A stretch of DNA of 64,000 nt. It comes from Sipunculus nudus (taxonomy: Eukaryota > Annelida > Sipuncula > Golfingiida > Sipunculidae). Numbering within the stretch: position 1 is the first letter of the stretch; each line of letters begins with the position of its first letter. Shown one piece after another: positions 33,111-45,192 of this stretch. The stretch lies in NCBI GenBank assembly GCA_026874595.1, contig CM049307.1:46963178-47027177 (forward strand), written 5' to 3'. The position numbers and the translations under genes were made by a program. Below the pieces are notes generated by a model. The model saw nothing but the letters and a program-made list of their open reading frames with translations, was not told where the DNA came from and made no database searches.

Positions 33111-34881
33111 CTCACGGTCAAATGGCTGGCCTAACAGACACAGAGCTAGTCCATGCCACCAGCAGGACCGCTTAATTCATATCTTTGTAAAAATAGGATA
33201 GGTCCGTTGAAAACACCAGGGCATACAGCTGGTACATATGACAAATAAAAAAAATAGGAATTATATAAATAAAACATATTATTTGGGAATATAGAAATCG
33301 ATTTTGTGTGACACAGTTTTCAAATATAAACATCGGGGTACTTGCTCGTTGTTCGGCATATGGTCCAATCGATTATATTCATGAATAAATTTGTGTACAA
33401 CTCTCGAAATATGAATTATTTATAAATAGTGTCTCTTATCAACAAAAAAAAGTAACTTTCAGTCACAAAACCTATGAAACGTTAATTCCCAAAGAGCAAA
33501 TGTTTTTTATGACATCCATGCACTTGCCGACATAATAGCATAGGGATAATACTTTTTGGAATTATTCGGAATTTATATATTTAAATGATTGGCTTTATCA
33601 TTAAATTTAATCCTTAATTAAACACCATTGTTATTCAGTTATTTTATTTGATATTATTCGGAATTTATATATTTAAATGACTGGCTTAATAAGCGATTTA
33701 TGCTAGGAATAGTAAGCTATACTGTTATAATTTAATACATAAAAATCTTTGAGTTGAATGGCAATTCATCATTTACGAAACAATGTCATAATAAACAAGC
33801 TCTGAGGGGAGGAATGGTACCCTTGGAGGTTTCGCACTGATATATTCGCATGCATATCAAATGGACACTCGATAGGCTTTTTTATATTTATTTTTGCCCG
33901 ACAATTTTATGCTGGGTTAATATTGTTCCACTGTGGATTAATTTATTAAATAAAAATTATATACCAGTTAGCTATGTAAACCGCTCTTACCTTTAAAGAT
34001 TTATCAAACATAACGTTAACAGAAACGGAACAAGCATATTTTCCCGCCACCAACGACAGAGAGGAGAAATGATTATTTAAATCAGATTGACTTCAGTTGT
34101 TTTTAATTAAAATTAAAGAATTAAAGTCCTGTTAATTTAATAATTTATATCCGTTGCCAAAAGAGACGGATTAATAGCAACCAGGAAGTCTTTATACTAT
34201 AGTCGGCAAACATGAGAGCCTTTTTTTATCTTCAGTTAATTAACCCACATCGTACATGTTGTAGTATACAAAACTATATTTTCATATATCGCCTCTATGA
34301 GTTTATAGTTTACTTCAAACGACTGGTTATTTTCGGATGATTTCATATCAGAAAAAGGTATAAGTAAATGTCCAAACCGGATTAAGATTATGAATATTTT
34401 ACATGGTGGAGTGGTTCGTCCCAAGGACATGGGATCATATTAGACAGAATTATTTTTTCTTAAAATATGGCACCGCTTGTCAGCTTTCACCTGAAATAAA
34501 CGCATTTATCTGTATCTTTGCCCTTACAATAAATTATATAATAACGATAAATCAAATGGCAGTGGGAATGATTTAGGTCCCTGGAGGTCTCTTATCATTA
34601 TGCCATCTAGACGTTACCCATCCTACGGCCAAAGATTCCTTACAGTTCAGTATATTCAAATCGATTTATTCCTCACATTTCCTTGACCACTTTTTTCAAA
34701 TCAATTTGCTGACGTCATACCAGTTAACATGATTCCGATTATTTGCTGCTGACGTTACCATTTATACCATAGTTGGTCGCCGTAACAAACAAAATACAGT
34801 TAGGGAAAGGTGCCATTGCATGTTGCTGACACGCTAAAATAAAAGAATTGTCAGGGATTTTCCCATGCTTGTTGTTTTACG

Positions 34882-34883
<2 letters not shown>
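33111..34883. other. AT-rich non-coding stretch with one short duplication
   Basis: ATTATTCGGAATTTATATATTTAAATG is duplicated at 33561 and 33653, 92 bp apart, over about 35 bp. Nothing else was recognised. Confidence 0.45.

Positions 34884-34950
<67 letters not shown>
34884..34950. repeat. (AT)n microsatellite inside a TTTACGTA palindrome
   Basis: The run is flanked by TTTTACGTA on the left and TACGTAAAT on the right, so the whole block is a near-perfect palindrome of about 80 bp. Confidence 0.9.
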
Positions 34951-34951
<1 letters not shown>

Positions 34952-35978
34952 GTAAATATAATAACCAAAAGAAGACGAAATACCATGAAATATCAAAATT
35001 AACTCTCCTACAATATGTTTATACAATTTTTCCTAGCGGAGTTTAATATTTTGTGAATGACATCTGACAAGACGGCCTTAAGTGAGTCTAAAAAAACTGA
35101 CGAATGGAAATATCAACTGGTGAACTGATGACTTTTCCCCTTCTCTGCCCTTTCCCATTTACACTATGTATTTTTCCAGGTAAACTTCAAAGACATATAT
35201 ACTGTTACATACACTAAGTGAAAATATATGCTGAGCTTCTATTATATATTAATCTCCGCCTCCCATTTCAAGTAGAAAACGACGTAATCTGGTAACTGTG
35301 TATACCCACATGACCATAACATGAAAAGTGTATGTGCCTGCATGTGTGCTGTTTGACGAAACAAATCAACCATTTTTATATCGTATTCTTCCGCCCAGTC
35401 CAGTTAACATGCATTTAAACCACACAGTTACATAATACAAATATGTCCATATTTTTCATCTTTGAACTTTCAAAATGACTGCACAATTTGTTTTCAGGAA
35501 TTTACAGACAATTCAAGTTTCTTTGAATACAGAGAACGCTACAGTGAGAAACACAATGTGACTGACTGTCTGCTTCCAGGTCTTCCCTCTTCCGTTATAA
35601 TCACTTTAACGCCTACCCCATCAGACTGAATAACATCGTGGCGACAGAGAGAGATGCCCTTTAAAGTTTGCGTATTGTAGATTCAGGACTTCAAAGGACT
35701 ATTGAAGCTGGAGATAATGACAAAAGTAGACTGAATGTTTCACTCGGCCTAAGAGATATCTATGATAAAACGTCGCATTATCGGTCCCAAACAGACTCCC
35801 TGCCTCCCAGAAAAGCAATCAATGATAATATTACAAGTATACCTCAATGTGGATAAAGTCATCTCAGAACAATAAGATTATTGATCTAACTGAATTGAAT
35901 TCGTCGGGAGAAAGTTGAGTATTTTCTTTTAAATTTGTCATTGTCATATTTATCCAGCAGATTCGTAAACTTGTGGTA
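34951..35978. other. Non-coding stretch with one weak exon candidate
   Basis: After GTATTGTAG at 35688-35697 the sequence is open to a TAA at 35854, reading GLQRTIEAGDNDKSRLN and ending NDNITSIPQCG. Composition is hydrophilic and could be coding, but no domain, poly(A) signal or upstream exon supports it. Confidence 0.3.
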
Positions 35979-35982
35979 TTAA

Positions 35983-36446
35983 AGGGGCCAAATCACCTAT
36001 CCGACCTTTATAAACTAAACGTAATCCCTTGGAGCTTTTATAAAAAATAAGCCAGAAAACATAGATATCACCTCACACAGGCTGCTTTTTTTGTTTATAT
36101 CCACATGTTTGTAATATGTGGAGGCCCGCCAAAATAACTAAAACAAATTCAACAAGGGCATCTGGCAGGAAGTCGGATCAGCCAGAACTTTGCGAATAGC
36201 GTTTTGCAACAAGTGACCTTTCTACCTCCGCATATATGAACCCTACCACCTTAGGTTATGCGTTTTCCCATTTGTCAACACTGCTGTGTTTACAAATATG
36301 TTGTTGATAAACAAGCTCCTGCATCATTCACACAGGCCTGATAAGAACTTTTCAAAACTAAAATTACCCTTAGATCATTAATATATACACAGAGGAAGCC
36401 AGAAATCACATAAATTCTTTTTCAAAATGTAGGTGATTGGGCACCT
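35983..36446. mobile_element. TTAA-flanked MITE (464 bp)
   Basis: TTAA occurs immediately outside both ends (35979-35982 and 36447-36450). The left terminus reads AGGGGCCAAATCACCTA; the right terminus on the other strand reads AGGTGCCCAATCACCTA, a 17-bp inverted repeat with two mismatches. The interior has no coding capacity. A TTAA target duplication is typical of piggyBac and Kolobok elements; the choice between them is open. Confidence 0.85.
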
Positions 36447-36450
36447 TTAA

Positions 36451-37405
36451 TATCTTATTAACTAAAATTCATGTGTATAATGAGGAAAGGTTTTAAAACT
36501 TACCGCTTCATAAGATATTCAATATATACATTGACTTAGCTTTATAGAAATAAACTGCTAGTATTTGTGTTACCTTTGACTAGCAGGTTTGTTACTGTCA
36601 ACACATTTATAAGTCAGTGTTCACGCCTCTCTACACATATGCTATCGTCAGACGAATAGCTCTGACTTGAGCAACGTTTTCGAGAAAAGAATACTCACAA
36701 TGAGTAATGTCGATTTTTTTTCATTTTTGAGCAGGGTTCCGATGGTTTATACGGTGCTATATCACAACTGGCCTGCAAAGATTGGTCCTTGTTGCTGTTA
36801 GGTTGTTGCGAGAATGCGCATCCGCGTAAAGAAAAAGAAAACCTAGGCTGTAACGTCACATATTACTTCTCTCAAAAAAGACAGAATCCTTACTGATGGT
36901 GCGCTTAATGTAGCATAGCCGGTCTTACGCCCTGTCTTTCAAGAAAAACAAATGAAAAAGTAATCTGTAGTCATAGGTTACGTACCTGATTATATATTAT
37001 ATTTCCCTATTATATACTACCATGTACCGTTTTTTTTTTGCCATGACATTATAAATTGTCTCTCTGAAAAAAACTATAAAAAAAGACCAAGATCATGTGA
37101 TGCATTATGTTGTTACTTTATTAATCGCAGGACAGATAAGGGTACCTTCCTGCAGAAGCAGTCTGAGGAAGTCCTATGGAGTTATTGTAAAACAAGAGAA
37201 AAAAGGGGCAGAGGTGATTCTGTTTCATAAATGTTACTTCTCTTTTGAGAAGTGAAAATAATATTTTTATATACGGCGTCACCGGCCGTGTTCGGAACCT
37301 TCGAAAAAAAATCCTATTTTGCCTTTTCTTATTAAGAAAAAAGGACACCAAAAGTGATGAAACATTATAAAAAGCATCACAGGCAAAGATTAAAGCTGTA
37401 CTCAC
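36451..37405 (-). other. Presumed first intron of the receptor guanylate cyclase gene
   Basis: Starts at the GTGAGT donor (37405 downward on the minus strand). No second exon was found in this interval or further left, so the intron probably exceeds the distance to the window edge or contains exons too short to see by eye. Confidence 0.5.
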
Positions 37406-37768
37406 GTAAGAAATCATAGGCAGATTCCAGCTGGCGGCCACCCTAGCCTCTACGTCACAAGAGTCTTCGGGTCCAAAGAACGCTACGGCCCCGTCACGCC
37501 ACTGCTCCGTGAGGCGTGCCGTGCCGGTCAGCGTGTCAGCGTACGTGTCAGCGATGACGAACGTCAATCTATGTCCCCGCAGTAAGTTGGGGTCAGCATT
37601 TATTTGATTGACAGCGTACGTCATCGCCCCGGATATGATCCGGCCCTGCTTCTGTTTGACATACCTGTAACTTCTGTCGGCGTACAGGTAACCTACCGTT
37701 ATGTTGACTCCGAGGGTACTCCTAGAAGTAGTCAGCAATCCTGTTATAATTAAAAGTCTTATATCCAT
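37406..37768 (-). CDS. Receptor guanylate cyclase, first coding exon (signal peptide and start of ANF-receptor domain)
   Basis: The minus-strand ATG at 37768 has a strong start context (CTACCATGG). Codons 1-20 are a signal peptide (MDIRLLIITGLLTTSRSTLG). Residues 22-121 match the N-terminal lobe of the ANF-receptor ligand-binding domain: NITVGYLYAD, GAMTYAVNQINAD, GHRLTFVIADTYAD, AFFGPEDSCDVEARVAA and NLPMISY. The GPExxC...EAxxAAxxNLPMISY pattern is typical of invertebrate receptor guanylate cyclases, single-pass proteins that make cGMP in response to extracellular ligands. The exon stops after Tyr121 at TTAC|GTGAGT, phase 0. The frame reads on into the intron to 37121, but the conserved sequence ends exactly at the donor. 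Transmembrane, kinase-like and cyclase domains must lie on exons outside what I can find. It could also be a cyclase-less clearance-type receptor; the first exon alone cannot decide. Confidence 0.88.
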
Positions 37769-38380
37769 GGTAGACGAGTAACTGCTAACGATAACCGAAA
37801 AGGACGTTCGGAAATTTCTTTATCCATTCACGCGACTGGTGAAAATTAGCGAAGTACTAACGCGAACTGTTTCATCACGACCCAGCGAGAGGAAGACCCG
37901 AACTAGCGAGCTACTTTCACACAACTCCAAGCTCGTCGTTGATTTGACGGCTCGCGACTTGCTTGCTAGCGTGGTTACGATGAGGCAATAGCACCGATGA
38001 CTGAAGCGGGTATCGATTATATGAAGACAGCATATGGCCCCGCTTATAGCTCGGGCACGGGCGCTGAGCAGCTACAAACTGTCATTCTCAAGACCCAGTT
38101 AAAACTTCTACGAGTTCTCCCTCAAAACTTGTCATGGTATCACTCCGCGGCTGTGAAGCGACAAGCGGAGCAACATCCGCATTTGCCTGTCGTTTGGTCC
38201 GCGCTGTGGTTGTCATAGGATTAAACGGTAACGCTGAGAGTAATGGCATTGGTAATATCCAAGATGTATGTATACTGTCTGCATTTCACGGGATTTTGAT
38301 CACAATCTCATCAACGTATGGAGTTGATTAGTAGGCGAAGTGACACGGTTAACTACATTTGTCCAGGTTGTCATGGCCAC
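37769..38380 (-). promoter_or_regulatory. 5' flank of the receptor guanylate cyclase gene
   Basis: This is noticeably richer in GC and CpG than the surroundings (for example GACGGCTCGCGACTTGC near 37945), as expected near a promoter. No TATA box close to the ATG was seen. Open frames on the plus strand (37997-38218 and 38134-38331) are probably due to the raised GC content. Confidence 0.4.
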
Positions 38381-38382
38381 TC

Positions 38383-38496
38383 TCACGCTTCATCGAACAT
38401 ATAATTAATCACAAGGACAAAAGGCGGCTGCAGTTTAATGACGAACAAGCCAAGAGCATCCTTCATCCTGAAGCCCAGGCGGACAGCAACTTCCTG
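38383..38496 (-). CDS. Weak candidate terminal exon
   Basis: On the minus strand ATTTCTTACAG|GAAG is a good acceptor, followed by 37 open codons (EVAVRLGFRMKDALGLFVIK, then PPFVLVINYMFDEA) and a TGA. The product is unrecognised. The plus strand of the same interval is also open and has acceptor- and donor-like ends, so the strand is uncertain. Short length means chance openness is possible. Confidence 0.25.
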   Translation of the reverse strand, partial: QEVAVRLGFRMKDALGLFVIKLQPPFVLVINYMFDEA

Positions 38497-38499
38497 TAA

Positions 38500-39217
38500 G
38501 AAATCATACAACACAATTAACGTGACCTTAATATACTACCTGTACAAATATAAACCAATACCTTCACCTGAGGCTTTATCTACAACTTAGTATTGTGGTT
38601 GCCTTTATATTCGCGAAGATAATGTCTCACGATTTTAATTTTTCCAATATTTCGCAAGGGTTTTATATTCGCGATCCATTATACAATACCCTTCGAAGAG
38701 TGTATCTGGAACTCTTTATAGTTTATATTGGCTCAACATTTTTTTATATGACGTAGACCCACTGGGAACACCAAACCAATGAAAATTCCGCATAGTTTTT
38801 AGTAAATAAAATAAACGTTTTCTATCATGTACAATATCAATCTTTGATTCGTGAATAACACAAACAGATCTATTATTTATATCATTAATCTCTACCTTTC
38901 AAACATTCAAAGTTACAAGCACGGATAGCGTAAATAAGGTGTTGTTTGATGAGGGTATTTATGTAGGAATGTTGACCTGTGTATGTTGGGCGTCTTTTTT
39001 TACGAAAGGTTTATTTTTGCAATAATTTCCCTTTCGTAAATATGGCGAATTCGATACCCTGACGAAATAAAAGCCAACTACAGTGTTTTGTTAGTTCAAA
39101 GCATTTAACAATTAGCTGTGTCTGGAGTTTCACAAATTAGTGGATTTACAAATTATTCGTGCGAACAAATGGAGATAACATCACAGTTTAACCCTCATGA
39201 GCTGATTACCCCATATA

Positions 39218-39224
<7 letters not shown>
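38500..39224. other. Non-coding stretch, nothing recognised
   Basis: AT-rich, no supported exon or repeat. Confidence 0.4.

Positions 39225-39275
<51 letters not shown>
39225..39275. repeat. (TA)n microsatellite
   Basis: A pure TA run. Confidence 0.95.
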
Positions 39276-39277
<2 letters not shown>

Positions 39278-39382
39278 GCAACTTTTTTTGCAGACATTTT
39301 GTTGATATTTGTGATTACTCCAATATTTCATAGTTTACAATGGTCATCATGTTTCGAAAGACTTAAACTACCGTTCGTTGCA

Positions 39383-39469
39383 TGGCCGGATCAAGGATTT
39401 AGACAAAAAATGGGGGGGGGGGGGGGGGTCCGGACTCCCTGGACCCCCCCCCCCCCCGATCCGCTTCTG
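39383..39469. mobile_element. Poly-G/C MITE, copy 2 (short, internally deleted)
   Basis: GGCCGGATCAAGGATT at the left and CCGATCCGCTTCTG at the right are inverted relatives of the termini at 26425-26640. CGTTGCA occurs on both sides (39376-39382 and 39470-39476), a 7-bp direct repeat that may be a decayed 8-bp target duplication. The interior is a G run, GTCCGGACTCCCTGGAC, and a C run, so the element can fold on itself almost completely. Confidence 0.75.
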
Positions 39470-39479
39470 CGTTGCAACT

Positions 39480-40930
39480 ACTTTTTCACACTTGGTTAGG
39501 GATTGTGGGTATAGAAATTATATGCCCACAATGCACTAATGGTGCTACACACACCGTTAACGTAGATGTATATGCAGTATAGAGCGTAATTGAGTCCGTT
39601 CAAATATGTTGGATAAGAACTGTTTCAAGGCAAATAACATAAATATGGTTTTTTAGGTGAGGACTTCACGGTATATGTTATATTTTGTTAGCATGCGCAT
39701 GTGAAATGTAAACAAAAGGAGTTTCAATGAAGAAAATAATTTTTATTATGAATTTTGACAATTGAGACAAGCGGTCTCATTCATCCCCATCATAGCTAAC
39801 GGAAAAGGGTTCGTCACGACCTCCTCTTGCGGAACTCTACTTACAGTAATGAATACTTCATTGTAACTGTTGTTTCTAATATATTTTTTTAGTTGTAAAC
39901 TTTGAATTTTTAAAGCATTCAGTATTTCACCGTTTATAAGAATTTTATATGTTTTTATAACTGCCAAAGGCAATGTACATTTCAATTCCCTTATTCAGAG
40001 GTACAAGGTTAGCAATTTTACCATAACTGGGAATTCAGATGCATTCTTTCTTTAAACGTATTTGTTGATTGAATATAAATCTTTTTTATGAAGAACCTAT
40101 ATGCTAATTCTTTGTTATAATGCTTAACAATTTACCATTCTCATGCCACTTCATAAGCCTTAATTACTTTGTCTGTAAGCATATTCGATATATATTATTT
40201 CATAAATATTGAATATTTATTTTTTTACTCTTGAGATGATACAATTAACTGTTGCACTTATTGATAATAGTACATTTTTATTGTTACCAACCAAATCAAA
40301 CAAAATGTTCTTTCATGAGCATTCCTCAAGTGTAGGTCATATATATAAAATATAAATGAAATTGTTTGTTTCCCATTCAACGTTCTCTAAATAATGATGT
40401 TATGTCTGTTATATTTTGTTAATAATTCTTCGAAAAGGTTAAAGCGATCGTCGACCTTCATCATTTTCCGGCATTTTTCGGATTCCATTAAGTGAGAGTA
40501 TCGAGGTGGCTATTGTATTTACAACATCATCAGCAGATAGTAGTCCCTGGAGAGGAAAACCTCAGTGTCTCCATGACAAAGAGGTCTAAATAACACAAAA
40601 CTGAAATACTGAATAATGATTTAGTGTTTTAAACTATCGCTTGATGTCCATGTATAAATGGCAATAGACACAGATCAATGACCCGTCCTGCATTAATAAA
40701 AGATATCACAATGTCCTCAAATCGTAAATAAAAATATAATTATTCATAGATAAACATTGGAAATATGTTAAATATCATATTCTGTCAAATAGGCATCGAT
40801 GCAGGTTTAGGCTTATTCAGCCATCCCCCAAACAAATATCGACATAAGAACAATCTAAAGACATGCACCTTTGAATATATAAGTAAAATATTCACGCGTG
40901 TTCAATCTAGATGAAAACTTGCATAAACAG
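39480..40930. other. AT-rich non-coding stretch
   Basis: No supported exon, repeat family or RNA gene. The 79-residue minus frame (39746-39985) has no recognisable domain. Confidence 0.4.
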
Positions 40931-40937
40931 CCGATAT

Positions 40938-40971
40938 TTTTCCCGGCCGACTATTTAAGCGGCCGGGAAAA
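40938..40971. other. 12-bp perfect GC-rich hairpin
   Basis: TTTTCCCGGCCG (40938-40949) pairs perfectly with CGGCCGGGAAAA (40960-40971) across a 10-nt loop (ACTATTTAAG). It sits just upstream of a copy of the CCGGCCGG-rich dispersed repeat and may be its terminus. Confidence 0.7.
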
Positions 40972-41009
40972 TAAACAAGTCTCATCGGTCGGCGAATGCA
41001 GATACACCT

Positions 41010-41260
41010 GCCGATCTCGCACGCCCATCACCATATTTTTCGGGCGATTTTGTTCACCTCCAGTTCCACCTCCTTGATTGAAATGTTGAAAATGAAAAGG
41101 CAGGAGGAGAACACGGCTATTTTTAGCGATTCTGTCACATCTACCGAATGTTCCAGCCGAAAAAAAATCTTTGACATTGTCGAGGATTTTTGCAGTCGAA
41201 TTTTCCTGATGGACTTTTGGTAAAAAAATATATGCCGGAAAAATCGGTAGATCTGAGAGC
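41010..41260 (+). repeat. Dispersed repeat, third copy of the 21.8-22.5 kb family
   Basis: Shares CATCTACCGAATNTTCC, AATCTTTGACATTGTCGAGG, AATTTTCCTG and CCGGAAAAATCGGTAGAT blocks with 22200-22380 in the same order. No shared coding frame. Confidence 0.6.
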
Positions 41261-43330
41261 CAGGCGCTTATTTGTTTTCCTGGTTGAAAAATAAATTTAA
41301 AATTCACAAATTAATCATATTAAAACAAGGTTTATAAAATACATTCACAAATGTACACATTCTCACACATACATTTCTTGATGCATGCAAGAGTGAGCTG
41401 CTTTCTGGCCACAGATGACCAGTATTGACCACCCACCTCCGCGTGGTCATTAATGATCGCTAAGAACAGCACTTCAGGGCAAGGTCTCTGACCGTACATG
41501 TGGCCGGATTATACTTGACCATGTGCGAGAGTGCAAGTATATGTCAGAGGGATTTATTGCCTTGTGTGGGCTAAATATAGCTGAACCGCCATGGCCTATC
41601 AGCGTCATGTGGTAAAATACTTGAAATGATCCAACCTTTTCATTTGTTTCTTTATATATAGGTACCACTTGATGGATTTATTGGAACAACAATGATATTT
41701 CGTAGAAAAGCCTCATGGCCTAAAGTACAAAGACATTCGTAACATAAATATATAAACCAGTTTGCCATCAATTTATGTTAATACATATTAATTCATATTA
41801 ATATATAACATATAGTCATGTTGTAGTAAGCAATAATACAGTCAAATAGTAATATAATATATATATTTTTTTCATTTTCCGTGATATAATGACTCTAAGC
41901 TTTCATTTAAATTATTATGATAAAGTAATACTAGATTAAATATGTTCCTGTCTTATCTGTTTACCTAGAACAAAAATAATTCTATTAAATTAAATTGTGC
42001 AATGTAATTCTGTAGTCTCCAATGTGAATGGGCCCATACTTATTTTGAGGAAAGTCCTGTATAAATGACAGGAATTATTTTTTTAACTCTTCATATCTAG
42101 ATACTTGAAAAGGACGTGGATCTTCAATTTCTTCATTCTCGTTAAAGTTTACAGAGTCAGCATAATTAAACTTACCAACCACCCTTGTCACCATAGGACT
42201 GTGACTTAGTCTATATATATGGCGTATTCAAGTATAACCAGATGATTTTTTTATAAATTAATTGTACATTAATATTTAGTATCATGTTTAGATATTAGCG
42301 GGAGAACTTTAATTAGAGAGCACACGTGTCTCGTTTAATGTTAATTTCAGTACAGTTTAATTCCGTGAGCCGTCTCTGTTTGCCGGTCTCTATAGTAACG
42401 ATTGTTGGTTGTAGACTTCAAAGGATGAGCACCTGTTTAGTTTGGTTTTCTCAGGGTTTTGTCTCCGGAGGCGTGTCTAAATTAAAAGTTATTTTTCTGT
42501 GTTTATTTTCGGACGCTTGTGATCTTAAGTGTTTAAATATTTGAAGCGCCTCTCCAGAGAAATATGTCTTTTTTCTTTAATATATTGATTTGATTTTGTT
42601 TATTCATGTCTCATTCATCTTTTGGAGTCTACGTATGTATGAGTTTCAGCAAATTGGTTTGACAGTGAATTAAAAAAAACATGGTCGTTCACATCTTTAA
42701 AAGTGTGACAACCCTACTCATTAATCAATTTTTGCAAAAGAATAATATGGGTTATTCCTGCGGAATATCTCTGTTGCAAATACTTTGTTTCAAAAGATGG
42801 ACACTGGGTGGCAGCATTATTATGTCATCGTTCACATTAAGGCGCCATACTCCAAAGCTGCTCATAAAAGACCTAACTTTCACCTGGTGTGTATCCATCC
42901 TTTTTTTTTTCTTTATAGCTGGAAAGTTTATTGTAAGATGACATGTTACGATGGAAAACTGAACCAGAGCATTATTTTTTCCACAACTTTAAAAGGGCAA
43001 ATCATTTAGACTTGTCAGATGCCGGATAAAATTTAAATTGTTTTTTTTTCTTGAGCCCTTTCAATTAATCAGTTAATATGCCTTTAATAAAAGTTGCTGA
43101 AGTTAATAGAGACACTCGACCTCTCGGATAGATATAACAGAGATATTACATAAAAGATAACAAAAAGGATAAAATAGAAATCCAGGCGTTATTTTAAATG
43201 GCCCATGTCACACTCACAGGCTCATGTGTATAATGCGCAGTCAAATATATGCCGGTCATAAATCTTTGGACAGGAATTTATAAAAAAAAAGATACGAAAA
43301 GTCACAACCATCATATGGCGCAAATTAAAC
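41261..43330. other. Non-coding stretch, nothing recognised
   Basis: Scattered short frames (for example 42326-42544 and 42681-43009, plus) lack domains and splice pairs. No repeat family was recognised. Confidence 0.4.
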
Positions 43331-43710
43331 AAGAGCACTGCAACCGTGCATAATACGCCCTCGTGTATCTGGTGACCTCTAACCTAATTAAATATGCATG
43401 GATTTTGCATGAAATTGAACTTAGGCCAGATACTTTATCGATTAATATTTATGATGAGTTTTATCAAAACCTTCATATTCTTCGTAGGTTATGGGGGCGA
43501 CACCACAAAGTAACCTAATGACTTGTGACCTTATTAAATATGCGTTAATGTTGCCCATAATCGAACTCGGGCGATATTACCTGTTGGTAAATAGTTATGG
43601 CGAGTTTCGTGAAAATCCATCAAAGCCCCGTTAAGTTATCGCGCGACACTACAAGTTAACGGACGGACGGTAGGTATACCGTAATACTCATATGACGGGC
43701 ATATTAAAAT
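43331..43710 (+). mobile_element. Short tandem-core element with ACGG tract
   Basis: Begins CAAGAGCACTGCAACCGTGC. It contains two diverged units (TGACCTCTAACCTAATTAAATATGC and TGACTTGTGACCTTATTAAATATGC, about 140 bp apart; each followed by GAACTYRGGC and ATGGCGAGTTTCRTGAAAA-like blocks). It closes with ACGGACGGACGG and GACGGGCATATTAAAA. The plan of tandem units followed by an ACGG tract and a fixed 3' end is that of elements 1 and 2, though the sequences differ. Non-coding. Confidence 0.6.
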
Positions 43711-44010
43711 GGCAGATTGGTCTACTTTGTGCGAATATGAAGTACCGGTAGGATCGCATCTACATGGATTTTAATTTCTGAACAATTAAGAGAAATCCCG
43801 ATTCGATGTAATGTTGTTATAGTTCTAACATATTGTTGTGGAGGCTGACCAAAACATATTATAATCTTGCTATAATAATCGTTGACCTGATATCTGGCGT
43901 CTCAGATTTAATTCTAAACTCTCTTTTTGTACTGGAAGTTTTTCCGATGTTCATTTAAATGTGTTCCAGTGGACAATTCTCTCCGAAACCTAAAATAATA
44001 TGAGGTAGGT

Positions 44011-44300
44011 AAGTGAAGTCTGCTGGGCTTTTACACCCGAGCCTAATGGCTCATCAGGCCGGAGCTTATCCCGGTTTCGGTAGCGTGAAGCGACTAAGGA
44101 GTCAAACTCTTCCTGGATGGGACGCTAGTCCATCGCAGGTTACCTTCCCAGTATCTACTGGTACCCATTTCTACTGCTGGGTGGACAGAGGCACGCTTGC
44201 GGTTGGGATCTTGCCTAAGGGTCTATGGGTCTGACCGGGATTCGAACTCACGACCTCTCGATCATGAGCCCGGCACCTTAACCATTACACCACCGCCCCC
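44011..44300 (-). mobile_element. tRNA-derived SINE
   Basis: Read on the minus strand, the 5' end GGGGGCGGTGGTG leads into A-box TGGTGTAATGGTTAAGG (44292-44276) and B-box GAGTTCGAATCC (44249-44238), 43 bp apart as in tRNA genes. The whole 5' head resembles a tRNA. A tRNA-unrelated body follows, containing GGACTAGCGTCCCATCCAGG, a motif I recall from widespread invertebrate SINEs, and ending near GGGTGTAAAAGCCCAGCAG. SINEs are non-coding, transcribed by RNA polymerase III and mobilised by LINEs. The 73-residue plus-strand frame across it is antisense read-through. Confidence 0.88.
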
Positions 44301-44364
44301 ACAAAATATTATAAGTACATAATTTATTTGTTTAACAAATTCCATTAATGGTAAACAATCAATG

Positions 44365-44554
44365 CAGGTGTGGATCCTGAGTGCAGATCAGGGGGTCCGA
44401 ATCCCCCTTTTTTTTCAGCCGCCGCGACCCCTTTTAATGGATTCATACCAATTTTTGCGTCCTTATAGCCTCCATTTCCCACACCTTCTGACCTTTATTA
44501 TTTTTTTCATGGGTTCTCTGTTTTTCATTTTCCGTAATCCTGGATCGGCCCCTG
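44365..44554. mobile_element. Poly-G/C MITE, copy 3
   Basis: Starts CAGGTGTGGATCCTGAG and ends AATCCTGGATCGGCCCCTG, with GGGGGTCCGAATCCCCC near the start. Same termini as 26425-26640, with a T- rather than C-rich interior. No exact target duplication was identified. Confidence 0.7.
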
Positions 44555-44559
44555 CAATA

Positions 44560-45134
44560 GAATGTTCATACGAATGTTCAGAAAAATGAGATCATTATTT
44601 TAATAACAAATGCTTATTTTTTTAAAGTTTTGGTCACAGGGCCTTATCATTATGCATGGTGGTCAACTGTCCTTGATGTCGAAATTTGCTGCTGCAGTCT
44701 AAGTTTTAGATGACTGTTGAACCGTTTTTACAGGTGGCATAATAGACATCACATCTCCAGGCTTTATTTTCTTTTAATTTTTTTTCAGAAAAATCTCAGG
44801 GAACAATGTATAACAATGAACATTGCCAGGAACACTTTAAATCTCGGACCACTCAAAGACATGACCTGTAATGGTAGGTTTGACACCGAGTGGGCGTGAC
44901 ATTTTGATTTTTTTTATGTCACTGAGACCAGAATTGTGAGAAAAAAGAAAATAACACCCCACCGCCATTAAATTTGCCTTTAAAATCTTGCATACTTGAA
45001 AAGACAAACTAGCAAATGAAAACAAAATATTGTCGAAAAACGTTGTGTCATTATATAGAAGGTGCTAATAGTACCCCGTATTCCTAAAACGCATTCATTA
45101 TTTTGCAAAGTACCGATACATTGTTGTTACGGAT

Positions 45135-45138
<4 letters not shown>
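44560..45138. other. Non-coding stretch, nothing recognised
   Basis: No supported exon or repeat. Confidence 0.4.

Positions 45139-45189
<51 letters not shown>
45139..45189. repeat. (AT)n microsatellite
   Basis: A pure AT run. It abuts a fragment of MITE family 1. Confidence 0.95.

Positions 45190-45192
<3 letters not shown>

Noticed and set aside
37997-38331. Plus-strand gene head-to-head with the guanylate cyclase
   Set aside because: Two overlapping short frames without domain; raised GC content at the promoter region explains the openness.
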